64,000 bases of DNA, taken from positions 264,832-328,831 of the forward strand of contig CACHII010000001.1 of assembly GCA_902579825.1 (NCBI GenBank), written 5' to 3'. The stretch is from an uncultured SAR86 cluster bacterium. Lineage in GTDB: Bacteria > Pseudomonadota > Gammaproteobacteria > Magnimaribacterales > D2472. Shown piece after piece: positions 34,583 through 43,642 of the stretch (positions within the stretch are counted from its first letter, which is position 1; each line of letters opens with the position of its first letter). Position numbers and translations under genes: made by a program. Below the pieces are notes generated by a model. That model saw only the letters and a program-made list of their open reading frames with translations. It ran no database searches and had not been told where the DNA came from.

Positions 34583-34953
34583 TATTCAGTTTTTCTGAAA
34601 AAAAAGACCAATAATGTAATTAAAAGTAATACAAAAGGTGCAAACCATAAAAAATATGTATCCTCTGTGAATGCAGGCTCATAAAGAGAATCAGCACCAA
34701 ATCTTTCCGAAACATAGTCTTTTATTTCTTCATCGCTTTTATTTTTGTTTATCATTTCCACAATTTTTAATTTAAGATCTTGAGAAATTGGAGCATTAGA
34801 ACTCGCTAGAGATCCTGAAGTACATTTTGGGCATCTTATCTCTTTGATAAGATTATTAAATCTTATTTCATCCTCTGCGTTTTGGAAATTATAAATTGAC
34901 TCTGAAAGCAGATTGACAGATGCAAGCAAGATTACAATACATAAAAACCTCAC
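34582..34953 (-). CDS. ccmH: Cytochrome c maturation protein CcmH
   Basis: A 123-residue protein with a signal peptide, the redox motif RCPKC (C41, C44) in IKEIRCPKCTSGSLASSNAP, helices, and a C-terminal membrane anchor (about 98-118). It reduces the CXXCH cysteines of apocytochrome c before haem attachment by CcmF. The GTG at 34953 is preferred: it starts 1 base after the ccmG stop and has AAGGA 10 bases upstream. An ATG at 34974 overlapping ccmG is also possible. Confidence 0.88.
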   Translation of the reverse strand: MRFLCIVILLASVNLLSESIYNFQNAEDEIRFNNLIKEIRCPKCTSGSLASSNAPISQDLKLKIVEMINKNKSDEEIKDYVSERFGADSLYEPAFTEDTYFLWFAPFVLLLITLLVFFFRKTE

Positions 34954-34954
34954 T

Positions 34955-35476
34955 TTAAAATATCCTTTTTTCATCAATAATTGGCAAAAATACATCATTC
35001 CATATGGTCTCATTTACTTCGCCCTGATAATGGGCGACTACCTGTCCATTAATGATTAAAAAAGTCTCTGGAGCACCTGTAACGCCTAAATCTAAAGCCA
35101 ATGAACCCTTATAGTCATGAATATTATCTTTGTAAGGATTGCCGTATTTCTTTAGCCAATTTATGGCATCTTCTTTTTCATCCTTATAATTCAATCCCAA
35201 AATCGGTATGCCTTGCTTATTAAGGTACATTAAATATGAATGTTCAACTCTACAAGTTATGCACCAACTCGCCCAAACATTTAAAAGAAGAGCTTTATCA
35301 TTAATGTTAGTATTAACAATTTTTTTACCCGAGAGAGTTTCTAGTTCAAAGATAGGAAAGTTCTGAGTATCATAATCTGCCCCAGGATAAGAATTATCCT
35401 CAGTCAATAAAAGATAAAACATAAATAAAAATAATATAGGTGTGATCAAAATAAAAAATTTAAACAATAACTTCAT
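34955..35476 (-). CDS. ccmG: Thioredoxin-like CcmG (DsbE)
   Basis: A 173-residue protein with an N-terminal membrane anchor (about 5-24) and a thioredoxin fold. The active site WCITC (C72, C75) lies in NVWASWCITCRVEHS, and the GxP loop region GVTGAPETFLI near residue 131 is typical of CcmG. It reduces CcmH or apocytochrome c, itself being reduced by DsbD-like proteins (such as the one at the window start). The gene overlaps ccmF by 4 bases. Confidence 0.93.
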   Translation of the reverse strand: MKLLFKFFILITPILFLFMFYLLLTEDNSYPGADYDTQNFPIFELETLSGKKIVNTNINDKALLLNVWASWCITCRVEHSYLMYLNKQGIPILGLNYKDEKEDAINWLKKYGNPYKDNIHDYKGSLALDLGVTGAPETFLIINGQVVAHYQGEVNETIWNDVFLPIIDEKRIF

Positions 35477-37365
35477 CGTCTTAATCTCTTCTTAGAAAAA
35501 ATAAGCATTATGCCAGCCATACACATTAATATGGCAGAAAACCAAATCCATCGAATTAAATAATTTATTTGAATATTGACCACCCAACTCCCATCATCTA
35601 ATTGATCTCCTATTGTCATATAGATATCTCTTAATAGTGAAGCATGAATTGCTGTCTCTGTTGTAATTTGACCTCTAGTAAAATATCTTCTTTTTTCAGG
35701 ACTCAATAAAAAACTTTCTCCATTTGTGGTTTGCACTAAGAGATCAGCCTCAATTGAATCATAATTGTAAGCTTCTGATAAATTTATATTTTGAAAATAT
35801 ATCGTAAGATCTTTATAACTTTCTGTCTCATCTATTTTTATACTCATAGCTCTTTCCGAACTAAGAACACTATTTAATGAAATTGAAATTAATAGTAGTC
35901 CTAATGCCATGTGAGCCATCGCACTAAACGGATTGATGTATTTTTTTGCGCTTATCAATTTATAGATTTCAAATATGTACCTGAATATTATTAAAAAACC
36001 AACAAAGATTAATAAATTTATATAAATATCATCAATTTCATATAAAAATATAAAAACAAAGGTGATAAAGATAGATAATGTGGTTGAAAATATTATTGGT
36101 AAATTCATTAAATTGAATTTAAATTCTCTTGACCATTTTGAGTCAATTGAAAAAATTAAAAATATACAAGCAACCAAAACAATTGGTGAAAAGATAGCTG
36201 TATAAAAAGGTGCCCCAACACTTATCTTCTGATTGAACAAATACTCATATATCAGCGGATAAATTACGCCTAACATGACAGAGAAAACTAAAACACCAAA
36301 AAATATATTATTAATTGAAATAAATGATTCTTTTGAGAACCTTTTAATTCTTATCATAGACTGTATTTTTGAGAATCTTATTACAAATAAAACTAATGAT
36401 GTAATTATGATTACTGAAATAAATCCCAGCAAATAGAGACCTCTTTCAGGATCATTTGCAAATGAATGAACACTGTCAATAATCCCTGAGCGCACTATAA
36501 AGGCTCCAAACAAACTTAATGAAAAGACTAAAATTGATAGTAAGAGTGTCCATACTCTTAATCTTTTCGATTTTATTGAAACGCTTAATGAGTGAATAAA
36601 TGCCGTTGCAGCAAGCCATGGCATCAATGCAACATTTTCAACAGGATCCCAAAACCAATAACCGCCCCAGCCAAGTTCATAATAAGCCCACCAGCTTCCA
36701 AGAGTTATGCCAATGGTGAGAAAAATCCAAGCCACAACTGACCATTTTTGTACCATTAATTCCCATTCAATTTCTGTATTGCCCCTAATCAAAAAAGCTA
36801 ATGCACATGCGAATGGAATTCCAAAACCTACATATCCTAAATATAATGTTGGAGGGTGAATTACTAAAGCTGGATCTTGAAGTACAGGATTTATGTCAGC
36901 TCCATTAGATGGAGGTATGGGTAAAATAGTCTGAAATGGATTAGATGTTAATAGTAAAAAAAGTAAAAACCCTACAATAATTAAAGACATTATACCAATC
37001 GCAAGTGATTTTATAGGATTTGCTTGAGTGATATTAAAATTAAATAAATATCCCCATAAAGCTAAAAAAACAATCCACAAGAACATTGAACCCTCATGAG
37101 CGCTCCATATAGAGCTTATTTTATAAAAAATTGGCAGATCTGAATTTGAGTGACTGGCAATATATAAAACACTAAAATTATCTGTTGCAGCAAGCCATAC
37201 ATAAAGACTAAATGAAATTAATAAAAATAAGAATGCATGGGTATATGTTCTTGAAATTAAATTGGAAACATATTCTGTATTTTTTATTGAAACTGCAAAA
37301 ATACCAGATAAAAGAAACAAACCGGTAGCTAATATTGTAAAAAAATGAGAAATCTCAATTATCAT
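35473..37365 (-). CDS. ccmF: Haem lyase subunit CcmF
   Basis: A 630-residue membrane protein with about 14-15 helices. It has the WWD-type motif region (ITLGSWWAYYELGWGGYWFW, then DPVENVALMPWL) near residue 225 and conserved histidines that bind haem b. The length and pattern match CcmF. With CcmH and CcmI it attaches haem to apocytochrome c in the periplasm. It overlaps ccmG by 4 bases and ccmE by 11 bases, giving a continuous ccm message. Confidence 0.95.
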   Translation of the reverse strand: MIIEISHFFTILATGLFLLSGIFAVSIKNTEYVSNLISRTYTHAFLFLLISFSLYVWLAATDNFSVLYIASHSNSDLPIFYKISSIWSAHEGSMFLWIVFLALWGYLFNFNITQANPIKSLAIGIMSLIIVGFLLFLLLTSNPFQTILPIPPSNGADINPVLQDPALVIHPPTLYLGYVGFGIPFACALAFLIRGNTEIEWELMVQKWSVVAWIFLTIGITLGSWWAYYELGWGGYWFWDPVENVALMPWLAATAFIHSLSVSIKSKRLRVWTLLLSILVFSLSLFGAFIVRSGIIDSVHSFANDPERGLYLLGFISVIIITSLVLFVIRFSKIQSMIRIKRFSKESFISINNIFFGVLVFSVMLGVIYPLIYEYLFNQKISVGAPFYTAIFSPIVLVACIFLIFSIDSKWSREFKFNLMNLPIIFSTTLSIFITFVFIFLYEIDDIYINLLIFVGFLIIFRYIFEIYKLISAKKYINPFSAMAHMALGLLLISISLNSVLSSERAMSIKIDETESYKDLTIYFQNINLSEAYNYDSIEADLLVQTTNGESFLLSPEKRRYFTRGQITTETAIHASLLRDIYMTIGDQLDDGSWVVNIQINYLIRWIWFSAILMCMAGIMLIFSKKRLRR

Positions 37366-37765
37366 TTTTAATTTCTATGCTAGGCGGCATGTAATTTTCA
37401 TCATGCTTTGCAAGAACCTCTTCTGCTTCAAATATGTCATTCTGTAAATAACCAAGAGCAACCACTCCACTGTCCTCCTTAAATAAGTCAGGTACGATAC
37501 CCTCATAGATCACATCAATTGAGTTCTCGTAGTCAGTTATAACAAAAGATATCACCGAACCTTGTCGTTTTACCGACCCACTTAAAACCATCCCGCCTAT
37601 TTTAATTCTTTTATTTGAGGATATTTCTCTTTTCATAAGCTCTGACGGAGTAAAAAAATAATCTAGGTTTGTATTAAGAGAATATAAAATCATAAAAATT
37701 CCACTGATTGAAAACAGAAGAACCAATAGGATATTGTAGATTCTTCTTTTTCTAGTTAGATTCAT
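37355..37765 (-). CDS. ccmE: Haem chaperone CcmE
   Basis: A 136-residue protein with one N-terminal membrane helix (about 9-30) and a periplasmic OB fold. The covalent haem ligand is H121 in AKHDENYMPP, the invariant CcmE motif; Y125 nearby is the axial ligand. It receives haem from CcmC-CcmD and passes it to CcmF. It overlaps the end of ccmD by 14 bases and the start of ccmF by 11. Confidence 0.95.
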   Translation of the reverse strand: MNLTRKRRIYNILLVLLFSISGIFMILYSLNTNLDYFFTPSELMKREISSNKRIKIGGMVLSGSVKRQGSVISFVITDYENSIDVIYEGIVPDLFKEDSGVVALGYLQNDIFEAEEVLAKHDENYMPPSIEIKNDN

Positions 37766-37919
37766 TAAATTTTTTCTTAAATTTCTTAATTTTTAAGTTA
37801 TAGCCAATAAAAAAAGATAACAAACTTATCAAAACCAATACTACAACTGACCATACATAAATTCCGTGTCCATTCATATATATGGCCTCACCTAGTGAAT
37901 TAAAAGCAAATTCAAACAT
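37752..37919 (-). CDS. ccmD: Haem exporter accessory protein CcmD
   Basis: A 55-residue protein found between ccmC and ccmE. It starts MFEFAFNSLGEAIYMNGHG, then has YVWSVVVLVL and further hydrophobic residues forming one membrane helix (about 21-40), and ends with a very basic tail (KIKKFKKKF). The aromatic GxxIYVW before the helix and the basic tail are the CcmD pattern. It helps release haem-loaded CcmE from CcmABC. It overlaps ccmC by 8 bases and ccmE by 14, so spacing supports a real, translated gene. Confidence 0.85.
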   Translation of the reverse strand: MFEFAFNSLGEAIYMNGHGIYVWSVVVLVLISLLSFFIGYNLKIKKFKKKFNESN

Positions 37920-38643
37920 ATTCTTTGATCCAAGACTTATTTTTTTCTCTTATAAAGATTTGATATTTTGAAGATATTATTACCAAGCAAATCGTTATTC
38001 CAAAAAAACCAATCATTGAACCTATTAATGGATATAACATTGATGGATCTATGGAAGGCTTGTCTGTAAGAGTGATTGATGCAGATTGATGTAATGTGCT
38101 CCACCAATCAACTGATTTTTTTATTATTGGTACATTGATTGCTCCAACAATAGCCAGCCAGGATAGTAATTTATCTGCTTTTTCATAATTAGCAAATGAA
38201 CTATGTAATGAAATTAAGCCCAAATACATAATAAAAAGAATTAAAGTTGAAGTAATTCGTGCATCCCATTGCCACCATGTACCCCAAGTAGGTATTCCCC
38301 AAATTGACCCAGACGTAAGAGCAATGAATGTAGTTAATGCGCCTATTGGAGCAATCGAAATTACTAAATAAGCAGCCAATTTAACCCTCCAAACAATATA
38401 AACGAAGCTCGCCACGGCCATTGATACATATAATGATTGTGATAAAAAAGAAGCAGGAACATGAAGATAGATAATTCTGAAAGAATTACCTTGAACAAAA
38501 TCCTCTTGAGTAAATAATAAACCCCAAATCAAGGAAACAAAATAAACAACTAAAGAAAAATATAGTATAAATTTATATACTCTTTCTACTTGAAACAAAT
38601 ACGTTTTTGGCGAAGCAAATTGATGTATAAACTTTTTAATCAC
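37912..38643 (-). CDS. ccmC: Haem-handling protein CcmC
   Basis: A 243-residue protein with six helices and the tryptophan-rich WWD signature WGTWWQWDARITS near residue 121. Conserved histidines lie in FRIIYLHVPASF near residue 60 and in TLHQSASI near residue 182. It loads haem onto CcmE at the periplasmic face. The ATG at 38643 lies 21 bases after ccmB. It overlaps ccmD by 8 bases. Confidence 0.94.
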   Translation of the reverse strand: MIKKFIHQFASPKTYLFQVERVYKFILYFSLVVYFVSLIWGLLFTQEDFVQGNSFRIIYLHVPASFLSQSLYVSMAVASFVYIVWRVKLAAYLVISIAPIGALTTFIALTSGSIWGIPTWGTWWQWDARITSTLILFIMYLGLISLHSSFANYEKADKLLSWLAIVGAINVPIIKKSVDWWSTLHQSASITLTDKPSIDPSMLYPLIGSMIGFFGITICLVIISSKYQIFIREKNKSWIKEYV

Positions 38644-38664
38644 TCTAATTTGTGTGCTGAACTC

Positions 38665-39312
38665 TTATTCTAGATGAGCCTTAATTATATATGATACAAC
38701 TATAGGTACTGTTACTATTATAATAGATAAACTGCCTAATAATAAAAAGATAAATCCAGAGTAATTTATTTCTAGCTGAATTGCAGTAATGCTTTTACCT
38801 AATACTATTAGAACAGGTAAAGCCATTGGTAGTGTAATAATTGCTCCAAGTACTGATCCCTTGTTAAGACTTAATGCGTTACCTAATACAAAAAGATTAA
38901 GAAAAATATATGAGCTCATCATTGCAAAAGGCAATATCAATAAGCTTAAAGATAAATTCCCATTAGTACCTAGTGAAAAGATAAAACTTAATAACGAAAT
39001 AGGAATGCCTATAAGCAACCAATGTATCATGACCTTTAATACTACTTGATAAACAAAAGGTATGTCATTAATCAAAGTTTGCTCAAGAGAGCCATCATTA
39101 TAATCTTCAGTAAAAATGTCTTCAGTAGCAAACATCATGGATAGCAAAATTGCTATCCATAGTACTGAAAAGAAACCAATTTCCAAATTTTCTGGACTAA
39201 ACTCTATTGTCAATGGATAAGCAATCATTATTAACCAAAAAACTAAAATAGGTCCAAGCCAACTTCTAGTTTTCTTTCTGAGTTTAAGGAGCTCTAAGCC
39301 AAAATATTTCAT
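38665..39312 (-). CDS. ccmB: CcmB, membrane subunit of the Ccm ABC transporter
   Basis: A 215-residue protein with six hydrophobic helices. It has CcmB-like features: an acidic FATEDIFTEDYNDGSLEQTL segment after helix 2 and GSVLGAIITLPMALPVLI near residue 150. It pairs with CcmA (2 bases upstream) to release holo-CcmE from CcmC using ATP. The sequence is divergent but family and context agree. Confidence 0.9.
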   Translation of the reverse strand: MKYFGLELLKLRKKTRSWLGPILVFWLIMIAYPLTIEFSPENLEIGFFSVLWIAILLSMMFATEDIFTEDYNDGSLEQTLINDIPFVYQVVLKVMIHWLLIGIPISLLSFIFSLGTNGNLSLSLLILPFAMMSSYIFLNLFVLGNALSLNKGSVLGAIITLPMALPVLIVLGKSITAIQLEINYSGFIFLLLGSLSIIIVTVPIVVSYIIKAHLE

Positions 39313-39314
39313 AT

Positions 39315-39887
39315 CTAATCAATTTTTAATGTTTTAGAAATAATTTCACAATTTATGTGAGAGGTAAAAATAATTCCTTTTTCATTTTGCAGTTCGTTAT
39401 TTAAAAAACTGCTCAAAATATTTTGATTTTCTTTATCCAAACCTACAAAAGGCTCATCTAATATAATCAAATTTGAATTGTTCATAAATACTCTTAAAAG
39501 TGCTAATTTTTTTTGCTGTCCATAAGATAAATTTGCAACCTTAATATCTAGCATTTTTTTTAAACTTAATGTTTCAAGGTGCCCTTTTAGTTCATGATGA
39601 TTTAACAATCCCATTAACTTAATATTATCTTCAACAGATAAATAAGATTTAAGAGCATTTTTATGGCCAAGATAAGAGATATTTCGTTCGATGTTATAAT
39701 TAATTTTACCTTTTTTGGGACTAGTTATTCCAAGAATAATTCTAAGTAATGTTGATTTTCCAGAACCATTAGAGCCCTTAATATGAATACATTCCCCTTT
39801 GCAAAGTGAAAATGAAACATTGCTAAATAACCTATTTTCGTTAATTTTATAAGATAGGTTATCTACACTTATTATGATGTTTTTCAT
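39315..39887 (-). CDS. ccmA: CcmA, ATP-binding subunit of the Ccm ABC transporter
   Basis: A 190-residue ATPase with Walker A GSNGSGKST near residue 38, the ABC signature LSYGQQKKLALLR near 120 and Walker B LIILDEPFVGLD near 136. It is slightly shorter than E. coli CcmA (207). It powers release of haem-loaded CcmE. It starts the ccm part of the block, 4 bases after the glycosyltransferase-like gene. Confidence 0.93.
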   Translation of the reverse strand: MKNIIISVDNLSYKINENRLFSNVSFSLCKGECIHIKGSNGSGKSTLLRIILGITSPKKGKINYNIERNISYLGHKNALKSYLSVEDNIKLMGLLNHHELKGHLETLSLKKMLDIKVANLSYGQQKKLALLRVFMNNSNLIILDEPFVGLDKENQNILSSFLNNELQNEKGIIFTSHINCEIISKTLKID

Positions 39888-39891
39888 AGAT

Positions 39892-40404
39892 TTAAAAAAG
39901 ATTAAAATTTTTAGTTCTTATTATAAGTGAGGGAAGCGGATTTTGTGGATCAATTCGTGTGTAAAATCTTTTAGAAATTTCCTTGAATGGCATTGAACCA
40001 AGTTCTCCAATTCCCCCAACAGAAAAATATAATCTTTTATTAAAATAAATGCCTTGCTCAATACTTGGAATGCTCCTTATTTTTGTTGAAAGTTTCCTAA
40101 AACTTTTTAAAATATCGTTTTCTTTATTATTGATTTCGAACCATCCCCAGGTTGATATATCTATCATTGATATTTTTTTTAATACGTTCTTAGATCTCTT
40201 ATTTGGAATGCATGAGGGAGGTAATAAAACAATAATTCTTCCTTTAGCTTTTGCAACAAGATTATCGATGGTTGCAACTGTTAGATCTTTATCTGTGAAA
40301 TTAGCAAATATGTATTCTTCTGAATTGTCTAGATAAGGTTTTTTTAAATTTTTTAATCTATTAGATGAGCCAAGAACAATGTAAGTAATTAATTCTTGAC
40401 TCAA
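39892..40404 (-). CDS. Divergent glycosyltransferase-like protein (TIGR04283-related)
   Basis: A 170-residue protein. The second half, IEQGIYFNKRLYFSVGGIGE followed by MPFKEISKRF, resembles the acceptor-side segment of small GT-A glycosyltransferases of the TIGR04283 type (DQGIFVRRxLFxxxGGF pattern). The N-terminal nucleotide-sugar part is poor, with no clear DxD, so activity is doubtful. It starts with a TTG at 40404 and lies directly ahead of ccmA, possibly on the same transcript. Its role there is not obvious. Confidence 0.45.
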   Translation of the reverse strand: MSQELITYIVLGSSNRLKNLKKPYLDNSEEYIFANFTDKDLTVATIDNLVAKAKGRIIVLLPPSCIPNKRSKNVLKKISMIDISTWGWFEINNKENDILKSFRKLSTKIRSIPSIEQGIYFNKRLYFSVGGIGELGSMPFKEISKRFYTRIDPQNPLPSLIIRTKNFNLF

Positions 40405-40410
40405 ATTATT

Positions 40411-41703
40411 TTATATTTTAGATAAAGCTTGCTCGAAGTCTGCAATAATGTCATCAACATGTTCTAAGCCTATAGAGAGCCTAACATAGCCAGGGGTTAT
40501 TCCTGCTGCTAAAAGCTCTTCTTCATTTAACTGACTGTGAGTGGTGCTTCCAGGATGAATTGCTAAACTTCTTGAGTCACCAATATTTGCAACATGATAA
40601 ACCATCTCCAGGGCATTAATAAACTTCTCTCCTGATTCTCTGCCACCCTTAATCTCAAATCCCATAAGACCACCGTTACCTCGTGTTAGATACTTTTCAG
40701 CTCTTTCTTTTGCATATCCATCCATTAAAGATGGGTAGCTAACTCTTTCAACAGAATCATGATTTGATAAATATTCTGCTACTTTTTGAGCATTACTACT
40801 ATGCTCTCTCATTCTTAATGCTAAAGTTTCAAGTCCTTGAATAAACATAAATGCATTAAATGGGCTCATAGCCGCTCCCATATCTCTTAAAATAGTTGTT
40901 CGTGCCTTTAAGATGTATGCTATTGGTCCTAAAGGCTTTACAGCTTCTGTCCAAATTGCTCCACCATATGAAGGGTCTGGTGTATTTAAAGCTGGTTGTC
41001 TTTCAGGAACCGCTTCCCAATCAAAATTACCACTGTCAATAATGATTCCACCTATAGAGGTACCATGACCACCAATAAACTTTGTAGTTGAGTGCATAGA
41101 TATTGCAGCACCATGATCAAATGGCTTACAAATTACTGGAGCAGCAGTATTATCAACTATTAATGGAATACCTAAAGGTTTTCCTATTTCTGCAACTTCT
41201 GAAATTGGGAAAACTTCAAAACTAGGATTGGGTAAGACCTCTCCATAATATGCTCTAGTATTTTCATCAGTTGCTTTTAAGAAATTGTCAGGATTAGCTG
41301 GATCGACAAAGCGTGCTTCAATACCCATATCTGATAAAACATTTTTAAAAAGATTGTATGTTCCTCCATAAAGATGAGATGAAACTACAATATTATCTCC
41401 ATTAGTTGCTAAATTTTGAATGGCCACAGCTGATGCTGCTTGACCTGAGGCAACAGCTAGCGCACCAACACCACCCTCAAGAGCTGCAATCCTGTCCTCA
41501 AGAACAGCACATGTAGGATTCATAATTCTAGAATAAATATTTCCTAATTCAGATAGTGCAAAAAGGTTTGCAGCATGTTCGGTGTCATCAAATTGAAAAC
41601 TTGTTGTTTGATGAATTGGAACTGCAACAGAATTAGTATTATCGTCTTTTCTCCATCCTGCATGAAGACCTATTGTTTCTGGATTACTATATGTTTTGCT
41701 CAT
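40411..41703 (-). CDS. metY: O-acetylhomoserine sulfhydrylase (MetY-type)
   Basis: A 430-residue PLP enzyme of the Cys/Met metabolism family. It has the start TIGLHAGWRKDDNTNSVAVP, GSTTHSQLNEEELLAAGI near the end, and the PLP lysine in MHSTTKFIGGHGTSIGG. The long insertion with GGAIWTEAVKPLGPIAYILK marks the O-acetylhomoserine branch rather than MetB/MetC. It makes homocysteine directly from sulfide. The ATG at 41703 has a GGGGAG ribosome site. Divergent from the cupin gene, 130 bases away. Confidence 0.9.
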   Translation of the reverse strand: MSKTYSNPETIGLHAGWRKDDNTNSVAVPIHQTTSFQFDDTEHAANLFALSELGNIYSRIMNPTCAVLEDRIAALEGGVGALAVASGQAASAVAIQNLATNGDNIVVSSHLYGGTYNLFKNVLSDMGIEARFVDPANPDNFLKATDENTRAYYGEVLPNPSFEVFPISEVAEIGKPLGIPLIVDNTAAPVICKPFDHGAAISMHSTTKFIGGHGTSIGGIIIDSGNFDWEAVPERQPALNTPDPSYGGAIWTEAVKPLGPIAYILKARTTILRDMGAAMSPFNAFMFIQGLETLALRMREHSSNAQKVAEYLSNHDSVERVSYPSLMDGYAKERAEKYLTRGNGGLMGFEIKGGRESGEKFINALEMVYHVANIGDSRSLAIHPGSTTHSQLNEEELLAAGITPGYVRLSIGLEHVDDIIADFEQALSKI

Positions 41704-41833
41704 TATGAATGCTCCCCTTTTCTTTGAAATTGATAAGTTAGTATAGTAAATATTGCTTGATAACAACACCCTTATATTTATATATACTAGATTATTATTT
41801 TTATATAACTATAATTACCGAAGGAAAATTAAT

Positions 41834-42232
41834 ATGGCCAAAAAATATACTAATTTTAGAATAGGTGGTTCTCCACAAAAGGTAACTGATGACTACACAG
41901 TGTGGACAAATGATTTATTACAAAGAATTATTGCTAGTAAAACTGTTATACAACCAGGTAAATCTACAGTTGGTCATAAACTCATAGATTCAGATGTTGT
42001 TTACATTATTACAAATGGCAGAGGCACTATGGAAATAGTCGAGTACATGAATACTGACGAAGGTCATGGTTCTAATCCATCTCACGGTATAGAACATAAA
42101 GATTCTTATGAGCTTTCAGCGGGTGATGTAATTCTTGTAGAGTCTGGAGATTACTGCAAAGTAGTTAATGATTCCGATCATGATCAATTAACTTACCTTC
42201 GAGTATTTGATAGAGGCGGTTGGAGACAATAA
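41834..42232 (+). CDS. Cupin-domain protein
   Basis: A 132-residue protein with one cupin fold: VGHKLIDSDVVYIITNGRG near residue 38 (metal-site motif 1 with H and D) and SAGDVILVESGDYCKVVN near residue 96. Only part of the canonical HxH...E set is present, so metal binding is uncertain. AAGGA lies 9 bases before the ATG at 41834; an upstream in-frame start has no ribosome site. Small cupins of this kind are sensors, isomerases or dioxygenase relatives. The next gene starts at the stop. Confidence 0.65.
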   Translation: MAKKYTNFRIGGSPQKVTDDYTVWTNDLLQRIIASKTVIQPGKSTVGHKLIDSDVVYIITNGRGTMEIVEYMNTDEGHGSNPSHGIEHKDSYELSAGDVILVESGDYCKVVNDSDHDQLTYLRVFDRGGWRQ

Positions 42233-42634
42233 TTGATTAAAACACAAATGAGGAGCGATAAGATTGCGGCAAGTCTTTCTATGGTTTGCGTTCTTCACTG
42301 TTTTTTTGCTCCTTCATTAATTATCTTTTCATATAGTTTTTTATCTTTTTCATTAGAAAGTGAGCTTATTCATTATTTATTACTTGCCATGGCTGTGCCA
42401 ATTAGTTTAACAGCGTTATTTCTAGGCTTTAAAAATCATCAGATATATTCTTTTTTATATATTGGTATTCTAGGACTATCTTTAATGACGTTAGCTGTAA
42501 TTCTTGAAGAAAGCAGAATTGGTGAAACTGTAGAACGTCTTCTAACAACAATAGGTTCAATTATTGTTGCTTTTGCTCATTTTCAAAATCATCAGACATG
42601 TAAAAATCTAAAATGTGAAGAATGTCATGATTAA
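42233..42634 (+). CDS. MerC-domain membrane protein
   Basis: A 133-residue protein with four hydrophobic helices and MerC-like features: SDKIAASLSMVCVLHCFFAP at the N-terminus (Cys and His in the first helix) and a cysteine-rich tail (CKNLKCEECHD). MerC proteins take up mercury in mer operons, but most chromosomal relatives have unknown metal or haem roles, and no other mer gene is nearby. The TTG at 42233 with GGAG 8 bases upstream is favoured; an ATG at 42248 is the alternative. It directly follows the cupin gene. Confidence 0.7.
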   Translation: MIKTQMRSDKIAASLSMVCVLHCFFAPSLIIFSYSFLSFSLESELIHYLLLAMAVPISLTALFLGFKNHQIYSFLYIGILGLSLMTLAVILEESRIGETVERLLTTIGSIIVAFAHFQNHQTCKNLKCEECHD

Positions 42635-42649
42635 ATTTGATTTTAAAAA

Positions 42650-43642
42650 TTAGTCAAAAACTAATTTAGCAACGATCGGGAAATGATCTGAAACACCCTT
42701 ACCTGTATGTGGATTGAATCTTTTTGGTTTCTGTAATTCATCATATGAATTTGTGTTCGTAATTTGAACCGTTACTGAATCAGTTATGTAATTAAGTCCT
42801 CTGTCTTGAGATATGAAAATAGTATCTAAAAAGCTCCATGAATTTTCACGCGAATAATAGTGTGTTCCTTTGCAATCATAGCAACCAATTAAATGCGCAA
42901 TACTCCAGAATTTTTCTTGAGAGGCATATATACCAAATTTTGAATCCTCTTTCTGATTAATATTGAAATCACCTAGAGCTATAGTTGGATACTGGTGGTC
43001 ATCCAACAAATCTTTTAAAGCATCTAGAGAGTCTATTCTCATAGAAACTGGGTGATATCCAGCAGGAAAATGAACATTATAAATTTTTATTTTCTTACCA
43101 TTTACAATTAAGGTTGAATCCATTATTGGCCTAGTATCCTTGTCCTCATTATCACCAGTAAAAGAAATATAATGAAGTTTTGTATCTATTATCTTAAATT
43201 TAGAAACTATGGCATTATCAATACCTCTATAGTCATCCCCTTCAACCAAAGCAAAATACTTATAACCATAGGGCTCAAGTAATTTAAATAGTTGAGATAA
43301 TATATTAGAATTTTCAACCTCTTGAAGAGCTAGTATATCTGGACCAAAATTATCATATCTTAGAATTTCTGTAGCTAAGTTATTTAATTTAGTATTTTTT
43401 GTCGTCTCATCCCAATCAAGATTTAAGCATTCATCTTTCCAAGATCTAACGCGGATAGTATTGCATGAATTAATATGTTTTTTAGACTGCTTTAATTCAA
43501 TTGGTAAATAGGCCTTATCATTCTTTTCTGGGTCATCAATCGTGTCAAATAAATTTTGTGTATTGAGCGTCATAACACTAAACTCAAAACTAAATATTGA
43601 TAATGAATAGAAAATTAATACTAAAAATAAAGAATTACGCAT
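42650..43642 (-). CDS. Secreted endonuclease/exonuclease/phosphatase-family protein
   Basis: A 330-residue protein with a signal peptide (1-18) and the EEP fold: FSVMTLNTQNLFDTIDDPEK near residue 20, LALQEVEN (catalytic Glu), the middle YNVHFPAGYHPVSMR, ALGDFNI (Asn/Asp) and SDHFPIVA at the end (Asp-His). Such periplasmic or secreted enzymes degrade DNA or phosphodiesters, useful for phosphate scavenging. It overlaps the thioesterase gene by 8 bases on the same strand. Confidence 0.85.
   Translation of the reverse strand: MRNSLFLVLIFYSLSIFSFEFSVMTLNTQNLFDTIDDPEKNDKAYLPIELKQSKKHINSCNTIRVRSWKDECLNLDWDETTKNTKLNNLATEILRYDNFGPDILALQEVENSNILSQLFKLLEPYGYKYFALVEGDDYRGIDNAIVSKFKIIDTKLHYISFTGDNEDKDTRPIMDSTLIVNGKKIKIYNVHFPAGYHPVSMRIDSLDALKDLLDDHQYPTIALGDFNINQKEDSKFGIYASQEKFWSIAHLIGCYDCKGTHYYSRENSWSFLDTIFISQDRGLNYITDSVTVQITNTNSYDELQKPKRFNPHTGKGVSDHFPIVAKLVFD

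Noticed and set aside
42233-42634. Mercury resistance operon
   Set aside because: A MerC-like protein alone is present, with no merA, merT, merP or merR nearby.
42640-42670. Terminator between the MerC-like and nuclease genes
   Set aside because: An 8-bp AT-rich stem (AAATTAGT/ACTAATTT) exists, but it has no GC-rich core and overlaps the nuclease 3' end.
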